Positions 1-6,282 of a stretch of 12,510 bases of DNA are shown piece after piece. Origin of the DNA: an uncultured Bacilli bacterium (GTDB lineage Bacteria > Bacillota_I > Bacilli_A > RF39 > UBA660). The position numbers and the translations under genes were made by a program. Each line of letters opens with the position of its first letter. Positions within the stretch are counted from its first letter, which is position 1. The stretch is taken from the NCBI GenBank assembly GCA_910586635.1, contig CAJUJA010000025.1:1-12510 (forward strand). The letters run 5' to 3'. The notes under the pieces were generated by a model. It ran no database searches, was not told the origin of the DNA, and saw only the letters and a program-made list of their open reading frames with translations.

Positions 1-297
1 GGAGAGTTAGAAATTACAGATCTAAATCGATTATTTTTGGAGGAGGATAGACTAGAAGTCATTACTCTAAATACAGGTTACGGATGGTTTGATACAGGAA
101 CATTCGAAAGTTTAAATAAGGCCTCTGACTTTGTAGGTATCGTTCAAAAAAATCAAAACGTTACCATCTGTTGTCCAGAAGAAATCGGTTATAAAAATGG
201 CTGGTTGTCGAAGGGACAATTATTAAACCAAGCAGAATTAATGAAAAAAAATACTTATGGAAAACATTTATTAGAAATTATGAAGGGGGAAAATTAA
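1..297 (+). CDS. rfbA: Glucose-1-phosphate thymidylyltransferase RfbA/RmlA, C-terminal part (5' truncated by window)
   Basis: First enzyme of dTDP-L-rhamnose synthesis: it joins glucose 1-phosphate and dTTP to give dTDP-glucose and pyrophosphate in the cytoplasm. The frame is open from base 1, so the gene enters from upstream; the methionine-like TTG at 37 is internal. About 98 residues are visible out of roughly 290 usual for the family. Recognisable RmlA C-terminal signatures are GELEITDLN at the very start, GWFDTGT (the usual form is AWLDTGT), then CPEEI and KNTYGKHLL near the end. It stops one base before rfbC, whose SD (AAGGGGGA, 283-290) lies inside this gene, so the two are cotranscribed and probably translationally coupled. 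The catalytic N-terminal nucleotide-binding part is outside the window, so integrity cannot be judged. Identification is firm from motifs and neighbours. Confidence 0.95.
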   Translation, partial: GELEITDLNRLFLEEDRLEVITLNTGYGWFDTGTFESLNKASDFVGIVQKNQNVTICCPEEIGYKNGWLSKGQLLNQAELMKKNTYGKHLLEIMKGEN

Positions 298-298
298 A

Positions 299-904
299 AT
301 GAAAAAGATTAAAACAAATTTAAAGGATTGTTATATCATACAACCAGATGTATTTGGAGATAATAGGGGATACTTTTCTCCATACTTTAAACAAGAAGAC
401 TATACGAATGACGAAGAACTTAACTTTGAAAGAGTTGTACAGACCAACAGAAGTAAAAGTGCTAAAGGAGTATTAAGAGGTCTTCATTTCCAAAAGAATC
501 CAAAGTGCCAAGCAAAAATAGTGGAAGTAATTCAGGGAGCTGCAATTGCTGCAGTTGCGGATATTAGATATGAGTCTCCAACATTCGGGCAGTATACTTA
601 TGTGTTATTGAAACCCTATGATAAGGATGATCCAGAAAGCGGAAAACAATTACTTGTACCAAAAGGTTATGCTAATAGTTTTATAGCCTTGGAAGATGAT
701 ACCATTTTTCAATATTTAGTAGATAATGACTATGCACCAGAACTAGAAGCTGGAATCATATGGAATGACCCAGATATAGGCATTCCATGGGATAAAATAT
801 TCACTGAATATGGTATTACAGAGCCACAATTATCAGAAAAGGATCAAAAGCACTTAACATTAAGAAAAAGTCCGAAATACTTTATTTATAAGGGTGATAA
901 ATAA
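299..904 (+). CDS. rfbC: dTDP-4-dehydrorhamnose 3,5-epimerase RfbC/RmlC
   Basis: Third step of the dTDP-L-rhamnose pathway: double epimerisation at C3 and C5 of dTDP-4-keto-6-deoxyglucose. The 201-residue cupin protein has the normal family length (about 180-200). It shows FGDNRGYF near residues 19-26, the signature VLRGLHFQ with the presumed catalytic His63, VADIR at 86-90, and WNDPDIGI at 155-162 holding the acidic partner of the His-Asp dyad. The segment PKGYANSF has Asn where many homologues have His (FAHGF); Asn there is also found in other RmlC proteins, so activity is expected. The ATG is preceded by AAGGGGGA with an 8-base gap. Its stop overlaps the rfbD start by one base (TAATG), the tight packing of a single operon. 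Confidence 0.95.
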   Translation: MKKIKTNLKDCYIIQPDVFGDNRGYFSPYFKQEDYTNDEELNFERVVQTNRSKSAKGVLRGLHFQKNPKCQAKIVEVIQGAAIAAVADIRYESPTFGQYTYVLLKPYDKDDPESGKQLLVPKGYANSFIALEDDTIFQYLVDNDYAPELEAGIIWNDPDIGIPWDKIFTEYGITEPQLSEKDQKHLTLRKSPKYFIYKGDK

Positions 905-1830
905 TGAAATATTTTATAACAGGGTACAAAGGTCAGCTTGGATATGATTTAGTAAGAGAACTTGCTAAACGATCTGAGCTGGATATTGTGGTATCCGATC
1001 GTGGAGAATTAGAGGAGTTAAATAAGAACTCTTTAGAATTAAAAGAATCTATAAATATAGAATATATTCCTCTAGATATTACAAATAAGGAACAAGTAAA
1101 TAAGGTTATAGAAACAGTAAAACCCGATGTTATTTTCCATTGTGCTGCCTGGACTGCTGTTGATAAGGCAGAGGATATGGAAGAAGATGTTCAAAGAGTA
1201 AATGTAGAAGGAACAAAAAATATAGTAGATGCTTCCTTAAAGGTAGGAGCTAAAATGGTGTATATGTCAACAGATTATATATTTGATGGAAAAAAGGAAG
1301 GATACTATCAGGAAGACGATAAAGCCTGTCCAATGAGTGTTTATGGAAGAACGAAGTATGAAGGAGAGGAAGAAGTAAGACGTAATCCAAAACACTTTAT
1401 CACAAGAATCTCTTGGGTATTTGGAATTAATGGAGGAAATTTTGTTAAAACCATGTTAAAATTATCAGATACTCATGATCAACTAACCGTAGTGTCAGAT
1501 CAAGTTGGAAGTCCAACTTATACAGTAGATTTAGCAAGACTTTTAGTAGATATGGTACATACTGAAAAATATGGAACCTATCATGTGAATAATGAGGGAT
1601 ATTGTTCTTGGGCAGAGTTTGCACAATACATATTTGAAAGTAACGGAAAATCTACAAAAGTAAAACCAGTATCAACAGAAAAATATTTAAAAATAACTGG
1701 CACAAAACAAGCTTATCGTCCAAGGAATTCTAAATTAAGTAAAGAAAAACTTGTAGATGCTGGATTTGAAATGCTACCTACTTGGCAGGATGCAGTCAAT
1801 AGATATTGTAAGGAATTAGACAATGATTAA
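904..1830 (+). CDS. rfbD: dTDP-4-dehydrorhamnose reductase RfbD/RmlD
   Basis: Last step of dTDP-L-rhamnose synthesis: NAD(P)H-dependent reduction of the 4-keto group. The 308-residue extended short-chain dehydrogenase has a Rossmann glycine motif GYKGQLG at residues 7-13, HCAAWTAVDKAE near 79-90, the STDYIFDG segment at 122-129 with Thr123, and the catalytic pair Tyr147/Lys151 in YGRTK. The DQVGSPTY substrate-binding stretch (199-206) is typical of RmlD. Length is slightly above the usual ~280-300. Its start overlaps the rfbC stop by one base, and SD AAGGGTG (890-896) lies inside rfbC. It is the last gene of the operon, followed by a hairpin terminator. Nothing is missing or broken. Confidence 0.95.
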   Translation: MKYFITGYKGQLGYDLVRELAKRSELDIVVSDRGELEELNKNSLELKESINIEYIPLDITNKEQVNKVIETVKPDVIFHCAAWTAVDKAEDMEEDVQRVNVEGTKNIVDASLKVGAKMVYMSTDYIFDGKKEGYYQEDDKACPMSVYGRTKYEGEEEVRRNPKHFITRISWVFGINGGNFVKTMLKLSDTHDQLTVVSDQVGSPTYTVDLARLLVDMVHTEKYGTYHVNNEGYCSWAEFAQYIFESNGKSTKVKPVSTEKYLKITGTKQAYRPRNSKLSKEKLVDAGFEMLPTWQDAVNRYCKELDND

Positions 1831-1840
1831 CGTAAAGTAA

Positions 1841-1867
1841 AAAGGAATTAGTACTAATTCTTTTTTC
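1841..1867 (+). terminator. Intrinsic terminator of the rfbACD operon
   Basis: The perfect 16-base palindrome GAATTAGTACTAATTC (1845-1860) starts 15 bases after the rfbD stop and is followed directly by six T (1861-1866). The stem is AT-rich, so its strength is uncertain. It separates rfbACD from the zinc-ribbon gene, which has its own promoter just downstream. Confidence 0.75.
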
Positions 1868-1871
1868 TATA

Positions 1872-1880
1872 TGATATAAT
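1872..1880 (+). promoter_or_regulatory. Extended -10 promoter for the ydjGHI-like operon
   Basis: TGATATAAT at 1872-1880 is a perfect extended -10 (TG one base before TATAAT). The -35 position would fall in the preceding terminator at about 1852-1857 (tactaa) and is weak, so the extended -10 probably carries recognition. Expected transcription start is about 1887, just before the SD at 1891. It looks like a housekeeping sigma promoter; no clear ECF-type promoter was seen in this gap. Confidence 0.65.
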
Positions 1881-1890
1881 TTTTTTAGAT

Positions 1891-1897
1891 AGGAGGG
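1891..1897 (+). promoter_or_regulatory. Shine-Dalgarno fixing a GTG start
   Basis: AGGAGGG lies 8 bases before GTG at 1906, and no in-frame ATG lies between the SD and the first zinc-ribbon cysteines (residue 8). This supports the non-ATG start. Confidence 0.8.
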
Positions 1898-1905
1898 AAG
1901 AAAAA

Positions 1906-2958
1906 GTGGATGTTTTGGACAATAAATGTCCAGCATGTGGTGCTAAAATTACTTTTAATCCAAAAAATCAGAAGTGGGATTGTGAATATTGCGGTAGCAA
2001 GTTTAGTCTAGAGGAAATGAAAAAATACCAAAATGCAAGTTCTGAGGAATCAAATACTCAAAAAAAGAAAAAGAAGCAGAAGAAATTAGAGGATTTAGAT
2101 GTGTACACTTGCAAAAACTGTGGGGCCGAAGTGATGGCAGATGAGACTACAACTGCAACATTCTGTGTTTACTGCGGAAGTACAACAATTTTAAAAGATA
2201 GGATTGATAGTGGGATAGCTCCCTCAAAATTGATACCCTTTAAAAAGGTGAAAGAAGATGCTGTTGATGCATTCAAATCATTATATAAAGGAAGACCACT
2301 CATGCCAAAATTTTTTAGTGATACAAAAAATATAGAAAAGATAACGGGAGTTTATATTCCTTTTTGGTCATATGATTTAAAAGCAGATGGAAGTATAGAC
2401 TTTACTGCTACAGATGTGAAAACTTGGAGTGACTATAATTATCGTTATACGAAAACAGATAAGTTTTTATGTAAAAGAAATAGTAAAATGGCATTCCACG
2501 GAATACTAGTGGATGGATCTTCAAGATTTGATGATGATTTAATGGATTCTCTGGAACCATTTGATTTTAAAGAATTAGTGGAATATAATCATGCTTATTT
2601 GTCTGGATTTTTAGCAGAAAAATATGATGTAGATAGCAACAAGGCCATAGAAAGAGCAGATAGCAGGGCTATGAATACAGCAATTTCTATGACAGAAGCT
2701 ACCGTTTTCCATCACAGTAAAATTGTTACAAATAATAACTTGAAAATTTCTAAAGTAGATGATGATTATATTTTACTACCTGTCTGGATGGTAAATATTC
2801 AATATAAAGATAAGAATTATACTTTTGCTATGAACGGTCAAACCGGGGAAATTGTAGGTAATATTCCATTAGATATAAGAAAGACAATATTGCTTTCTAT
2901 TGTCCTTTTTGTTATTATAACGGTAGTTGCTTTCTTAGTTATTAGAGGTGTAACATGA
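1906..2958 (+). CDS. ydjG: Twin zinc-ribbon, C-terminally membrane-anchored protein (YdjG-like)
   Basis: The 350-residue protein begins with two TFIIB/rubredoxin-like zinc ribbons: Cys8, Cys11, Cys26, Cys29 and, after a lysine-rich linker (about 53-60), Cys69, Cys72, Cys87, Cys90. A central region of unknown fold follows, then one C-terminal transmembrane helix (about 327-346) with a short tail. Such proteins are often misnamed as RNA polymerase or PriA-like because of the ribbon. In B. subtilis, YdjG has this architecture and works with YdjH and YdjI in the PspA membrane-stress system. The two genes downstream here match YdjH and YdjI, which is the main reason for the assignment. It overlaps the next gene by 4 bases (ATGA). 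Ribbon and membrane helix are seen directly; the role as membrane adaptor is inferred from family knowledge. Confidence 0.75.
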   Translation: MDVLDNKCPACGAKITFNPKNQKWDCEYCGSKFSLEEMKKYQNASSEESNTQKKKKKQKKLEDLDVYTCKNCGAEVMADETTTATFCVYCGSTTILKDRIDSGIAPSKLIPFKKVKEDAVDAFKSLYKGRPLMPKFFSDTKNIEKITGVYIPFWSYDLKADGSIDFTATDVKTWSDYNYRYTKTDKFLCKRNSKMAFHGILVDGSSRFDDDLMDSLEPFDFKELVEYNHAYLSGFLAEKYDVDSNKAIERADSRAMNTAISMTEATVFHHSKIVTNNNLKISKVDDDYILLPVWMVNIQYKDKNYTFAMNGQTGEIVGNIPLDIRKTILLSIVLFVIITVVAFLVIRGVT

Positions 2959-3830
2959 AAAAGATAATAAAAATAGGAATCCTTATCATCATAGGATTGG
3001 TATGGAATATTCCTGCTGTATCAGCAGGTACCAATACGAATATCAGAACAGAACAAGATTATAGAGTATCCTCATGGGTAGAAGTAACAGAGTCTAATAA
3101 AAATAATATTTTAACTACACCCTCTGTAAATGAAGAAGAAAAGATATACGACTTTGCAGATTTATATACAGAAAGTGAAGAACATGATTTATATAATAAG
3201 GTTACGGAATATATTAATAAACATAATATGGACCTGGTAATCGTAACAATAGATAAAAATAATAAATCTTCACCTATGGTGTATGCAGATGATTTTTATG
3301 ATTATAATCATTTTGGTATTGGTAAGAATAGAGATGGCGTTTTATTCTTAATTGATATGGAAAACAGAGAAATTTATATGTCTACAACGGGTAGTGCCAT
3401 TAAAATGTACAATGACTATAGAATTAATGAGGCATTAGATCAGGTATATCAGTATATGAGTGATGAAGCCTACTTTAAGGGTACTACTGATTATATTAAA
3501 ATTATTAGTAATTATGCAGCTGAGGGATTTCCAAGCGGGAACACTGAAAAATTATCTATTGGAATGGTAGTTTTATGGTCTATTTTATCAGGAATTATAA
3601 TTACTGGTATTATTATGGTAACTTTAATTCGAAAGAATAGATTGGTAAGAAAAGCAACTACAGCAGAAGAGTATTTAGATAAAGAGAGTGTAGATATCAA
3701 AAGCATTAGTGACGTTTTAATATCTACTAATACGGTAAGAACAAAAATAGAGCATGATACTTCTAGTGGAAGTTCAACCCATTCAGGAAGTAGTGGTGCA
3801 GGTCATGGTGGCGGTGGCCACGGTTTTTAA
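2955..3830 (+). CDS. ydjH: Secreted/membrane TPM-domain protein with Gly/His-rich tail (YdjH-like)
   Basis: The 291-residue protein has an N-terminal signal peptide (MKKIIKIGI..., possible cleavage after AVSA at 24). A TPM domain (YgcG/TPM_phosphatase family, about residues 60-190) follows: YDFADLYTESEE, then MDLVIVTID, GIGKNRDGVLFLID and IYMSTTGSA. A transmembrane helix lies at about 201-225, followed by a cytoplasmic charged region and a Ser/Gly/His-rich end (THSGSSGAGHGGGGHGF). The start overlaps the ydjG stop as ATGA, with SD AGAGGTG (2944-2950) inside ydjG. In B. subtilis the TPM protein YdjH pairs with YdjG at the membrane. A phosphatase activity has been suggested for some TPM proteins but cannot be claimed here; a structural or scaffold role is equally possible. 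Confidence 0.75.
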   Translation: MKKIIKIGILIIIGLVWNIPAVSAGTNTNIRTEQDYRVSSWVEVTESNKNNILTTPSVNEEEKIYDFADLYTESEEHDLYNKVTEYINKHNMDLVIVTIDKNNKSSPMVYADDFYDYNHFGIGKNRDGVLFLIDMENREIYMSTTGSAIKMYNDYRINEALDQVYQYMSDEAYFKGTTDYIKIISNYAAEGFPSGNTEKLSIGMVVLWSILSGIIITGIIMVTLIRKNRLVRKATTAEEYLDKESVDIKSISDVLISTNTVRTKIEHDTSSGSSTHSGSSGAGHGGGGHGF

Positions 3831-3864
3831 AATTAATAAAAAATAAGAAAAGAGGTTTAATAAT

Positions 3865-4965
3865 ATGGGATTAATAAAAGCAGCAGTAGGGGCTGTCGGA
3901 AGTACACTACATGATCAATGGAAGGATTATATAAAGTGTGATGACTTAGGACAGGATATCTTAATGAAGAGGGTATCAACTCCTAATGGAATTATTTCAA
4001 AGGATAGTGCAATTCAAGTTTCACCTGGACAAATTGCCGTGATTTTTGAAAGTGGAAAAATATTAGATGCAACAGCAGAAGAAGGAATTTATATTTTTGA
4101 TCAGTCATCTTCTCCAACATTTTTTGCAGGACAATTTGGAGCAGTATTTAAAGAAATGTGGACCCGTTTTGTTTATAATGGGGCAACTAATAAAGAGCAA
4201 GCCGTATTTTATTTAAATGCTAAAGAGATTATGGATAATAAGTTTGGAACACCTTCGCCTATTCCATTTCAAGATTGGTCACATCCAATTCCAAATCAAA
4301 TGACAGGGAATGAGACTGCATTAAGAGTTCAAGTGAAGTGTTTTGGTAAATATACATTTAAAATATCAGATCCAGCAGTATTTATGTCAAAAATAGCAGG
4401 AACTGCTGAGGAGTATAGAAAAGATGAATTAGTGGAACAAATGAGAAGTGAAGTAATTGGATCTTTTCAAAATGTATTAAATGAGCTAGGTAATAGTGAA
4501 CATAAAGCACCTGTACTAGAACTTCCTAGTTATACAGATGAGATTAAAACAATGATGGATGAAAAAGTATTTGATGAGCCAATCCGAGCTAGAGGACTTA
4601 GTATTGTAGGATTTGTAGTAGAATCTGTTACTCTAGATGATGAATCCAATAAGAAAATTGATAATTATGAGTTATCAGCAAATGCAGCAATGCAACAAGG
4701 GACTCTTACAGGGGCCTATGCTAATGCAGTGGTTGATGCTGCTAATAACACCTCAGGAGCAGCTAATGGATTTATGGGAGTTGGTATGATGAATATGGCA
4801 TCAGGTGGTGTTATGGGAGGAGTTGCAACAGTAAACCAACCAAATACTCAAAATCAAGCTCCAGTACAAAATAATCAATCAACCGGAGGAAAATTCTGTT
4901 CTAATTGTGGAAATTCAGTAACAGGAAACTTCTGTGGAAACTGTGGAACAAAAGTAGGAGAATAA
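3865..4965 (+). CDS. ydjI: SPFH-domain protein with C-terminal zinc ribbon (YdjI-like, 'virion core protein' family)
   Basis: The 366-residue protein has no signal peptide. An SPFH-like core of about 300 residues includes IQVSPGQIAVIFESGKILD, a TALRVQVKCFGKYTFKI strand region, and RGLSIVGFVVESVTLDDES at about residue 245. An Ala/Gly/Met-rich stretch and a Gln/Asn linker follow. The protein ends in a compact zinc ribbon with Cys345, Cys348, Cys357 and Cys360. B. subtilis YdjI has this arrangement and is needed to link PspA to the membrane through YdjG/YdjH. The gene follows the TPM gene after 34 bases with SD AGAGG (3851-3855) and no terminator between, so it belongs to the same operon. No PspA/YdjF homologue is present in the window. 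The function is inferred by analogy; the architecture is clear. Confidence 0.78.
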   Translation: MGLIKAAVGAVGSTLHDQWKDYIKCDDLGQDILMKRVSTPNGIISKDSAIQVSPGQIAVIFESGKILDATAEEGIYIFDQSSSPTFFAGQFGAVFKEMWTRFVYNGATNKEQAVFYLNAKEIMDNKFGTPSPIPFQDWSHPIPNQMTGNETALRVQVKCFGKYTFKISDPAVFMSKIAGTAEEYRKDELVEQMRSEVIGSFQNVLNELGNSEHKAPVLELPSYTDEIKTMMDEKVFDEPIRARGLSIVGFVVESVTLDDESNKKIDNYELSANAAMQQGTLTGAYANAVVDAANNTSGAANGFMGVGMMNMASGGVMGGVATVNQPNTQNQAPVQNNQSTGGKFCSNCGNSVTGNFCGNCGTKVGE

Positions 4966-4969
4966 AAAG

Positions 4970-5008
4970 AAAACTTCTTTCTAAATTTATAAAGAAAGGA
5001 GTTTTTTT
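4970..5008 (+). terminator. Intrinsic terminator of the ydjGHI-like operon
   Basis: A 13-base stem (AAAACTTCTTTCT at 4970-4982 with AGAAAGGAGTTTT at 4993-5005, one G-U pair) encloses a 10-base loop. Its 3' arm runs into seven T (5002-5008). It begins 5 bases after the SPFH gene stop. Confidence 0.85.
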
Positions 5009-5084
5009 ATAGAAAAGGTTTCGATAAGTTTACAGTCTTTGTTGTCAAATTTTTAACTAGTTTTAAAAGATGATTCTTTTTATT

Positions 5085-5113
5085 TTCATATTTATTTTAG
5101 TTGGTAGTATAAT
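5085..5113 (+). promoter_or_regulatory. Promoter of the SGNH hydrolase gene
   Basis: TTCATA (5085-5090), a 17-base spacer and TATAAT (5108-5113). The -35 matches 4 of 6 consensus positions. It lies 23 bases before the ATG at 5137, giving a leader of about 15 bases with a weak SD (AGGTG, 5125-5129). The rest of 5009-5084 holds nothing else I can name. Confidence 0.6.
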
Positions 5114-5136
5114 GTATATGGATTAGGTGTTGTATA

Positions 5137-5904
5137 ATGAAAAGATTAAAAAAGAATAAAGAGTTATACTACCAAAAGAAAGCTTATTATAAAAAAGATA
5201 AGTTTTTTATTGTTTTAATAATATTATTTACCTTATTAGTTGTGAATATTTTATTTATTTATGTACAATATGAAAGAAAACAAAACGAGACAGAGAAAGA
5301 ATTAAAAAAACAAGAAGAACTAATTAAAAAGAGAGATAGAATAGAAAGAATCAAATATGGGGATATTATATTTTTGGGTGACTCTCTTACTGATTGCTAT
5401 GATTTAAATAAATATTACAATTTTCCAATTGTAAATAGTGGAGTATCTGGTTGGACAACAGATGATATTTTAAATCATTTAAATGAGAAAGTCTTTCAAT
5501 ATAATCCAAAAAAGTTAGTATTACTAATTGGAACTAATGATATTAATCGTGATAAGGACTCTAACTACATTACTAGTAATATAGAAAAAATAGTAAAAAA
5601 AATAAAAGAAAAAAGACCTAAAGTTACCATTTATGTTGAATCCCTTTATCCTATTAATCACACCGCCTCAGAAAAAATTAATCAACAAACGGTCGGTAAA
5701 AGAACGAATCAGACTATAATGGAAATTAATAAAAAATTAAGGAAGTATTGCAGTGTAAATAATATCAAATATATTGATATGTATCCGATACTGATTGATA
5801 AAAATGGAAATTTAAGATTGGAGTATACAAAAGAGGGACTTCATATTAATGAAAAAGGATATCAAGTGATTACCAAAAGGATTTTGAAAAATATAGAACT
5901 ATGA
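5137..5904 (+). CDS. Membrane-anchored SGNH/GDSL-family hydrolase
   Basis: Likely an extracytoplasmic esterase or O-acetyl hydrolase acting on a cell-surface carbohydrate. The 255-residue protein has a basic N-terminus, one transmembrane helix (about 23-44), and a charged, probably coiled stretch (about 46-72). The SGNH domain then carries block I GDSLTD with nucleophile Ser83, block II SGVSGWTT with the glycine, block III IGTNDIN with Asn134, and block V GLHINEKGY with His236. The usual Asp three residues before this His (DxxH) is Glu233 (codon 5833-5835), a conservative but notable change. The gene stands alone between a terminator and the galE remnant and has its own promoter. Context among glycan genes suggests polysaccharide or peptidoglycan deacylation; a lipase or thioesterase role cannot be excluded. 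Domain call is sure, substrate unknown. Confidence 0.85.
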   Translation: MKRLKKNKELYYQKKAYYKKDKFFIVLIILFTLLVVNILFIYVQYERKQNETEKELKKQEELIKKRDRIERIKYGDIIFLGDSLTDCYDLNKYYNFPIVNSGVSGWTTDDILNHLNEKVFQYNPKKLVLLIGTNDINRDKDSNYITSNIEKIVKKIKEKRPKVTIYVESLYPINHTASEKINQQTVGKRTNQTIMEINKKLRKYCSVNNIKYIDMYPILIDKNGNLRLEYTKEGLHINEKGYQVITKRILKNIEL

Positions 5905-5906
5905 AA

Positions 5907-5935
5907 TTTACACTAGAAATAATACATGTTATACT
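5907..5935 (+). promoter_or_regulatory. Strong promoter upstream of the galE remnant
   Basis: TTTACA (5907-5912), 17-base spacer, TATACT (5930-5935) preceded by an extended TG at 5927-5928. It begins 2 bases after the SGNH gene stop. It is among the best -35/-10 matches in the window, yet it now drives only a gene fragment, or possibly reads on into rfbB, since no terminator is visible before 6283. Confidence 0.7.
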
Positions 5936-5962
5936 TACAGTAATAAGGAAGGGGCAAAACAT

Positions 5963-6130
5963 ATGAAAACATTAGTGACAGGGTGCTGTGGCTATATAGG
6001 TTCTCATACATGTGTAGAATTGTTAGATCATGGGTATGAAATTGTTGGATTAGATAATTTTAGTAATACAAGTGAAATTTATTATTACTCACAAAAATAT
6101 TCTATTATTCTATTGGAGGAAAAAGAGTAG
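5963..6130 (+). pseudogene. galE: N-terminal remnant of UDP-glucose 4-epimerase (galE)
   Basis: The 55-codon reading frame starts with an unmistakable GalE-type NAD-binding segment: MKTLVTGCCGYIGSHTCVEL, then LLDHGYEIVGLDNFSNTSE. After about residue 38 similarity ends, a Tyr/Ile-rich tail follows, and TAG is reached at 6128. Intact GalE is about 330-340 residues, so the substrate-binding part and the catalytic YxxxK are absent. GCCGYIGSH replaces the usual GGAGYIGSH; the glycines of GxxGxxG are kept. A good SD (AAGGAAGGGG, 5946-5954) and promoter remain upstream. No other part of galE is recognisable in 6131-6282, so I read this as the scar of a deletion or recombination, not a single frameshift. 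A functional micro-peptide is possible but unsupported. Confidence 0.8.
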
Positions 6131-6231
6131 AAAACCCGAATTACACAAAAAAATCTTGCAAAGTAACTAGCTAAGGAGTTAATAAATAGGACGGTTGATT
6201 TTAAAACAAAGATTGAAAGGCAGATCTGGTA
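6131..6231 (+). other. Unassigned AT-rich gap after the galE remnant
   Basis: I see no complete gene here. Short open runs exist in other frames (for example about 6112-6174), but none resembles the rest of GalE or a known family. An SD-like AAGGAG at 6173-6178 is not followed by a sensible start. Most likely degraded sequence left by the event that truncated galE. Confidence 0.4.
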
Positions 6232-6260
6232 TTTACTTTCCTATTTTTGTTTTATATAAT
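6232..6260 (+). promoter_or_regulatory. Probable promoter of rfbB
   Basis: TTTACT (6232-6237), 17-base spacer, TATAAT (6255-6260). Transcription would start at about 6267, right in front of the SD at 6270-6276, giving a very short leader. This would let rfbB be expressed independently of rfbACD. Confidence 0.6.
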
Positions 6261-6269
6261 TAAATATAT

Positions 6270-6276
6270 AAGGAGG
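6270..6276 (+). promoter_or_regulatory. Shine-Dalgarno setting the rfbB start at 6283
   Basis: AAGGAGG lies 6 bases before ATG 6283, which opens directly into MKFLVTGGAGFIGSN. An in-frame TTG at 6247 would add 12 residues not typical of RmlB and lies upstream of both the SD and the predicted transcription start, so it is rejected. Confidence 0.9.
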
Positions 6277-6282
6277 AAAAAT

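Noticed and set aside
37..297. Separate small gene starting with TTG at 37
   Set aside because: The frame is open from base 1 and reads as continuous RmlA sequence (GELEITDLN...), so this is the end of rfbA.
1906..2958. DNA-binding or RNA polymerase-related protein, suggested by the zinc ribbons
   Set aside because: The C-terminal membrane helix and the TPM and SPFH partners fit the YdjG membrane protein better than a transcription factor.
3512..3706. 64-codon open frame on the minus strand within the TPM gene
   Set aside because: It lies wholly inside a well-supported gene, has no SD and no recognisable family; it is a frame shadow.
3865..4965. Phage or virus structural gene, suggested by the 'virion core protein' family label
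   Set aside because: No other phage genes are present; the SPFH core, zinc ribbon and operon partners identify a cellular YdjI-type protein.
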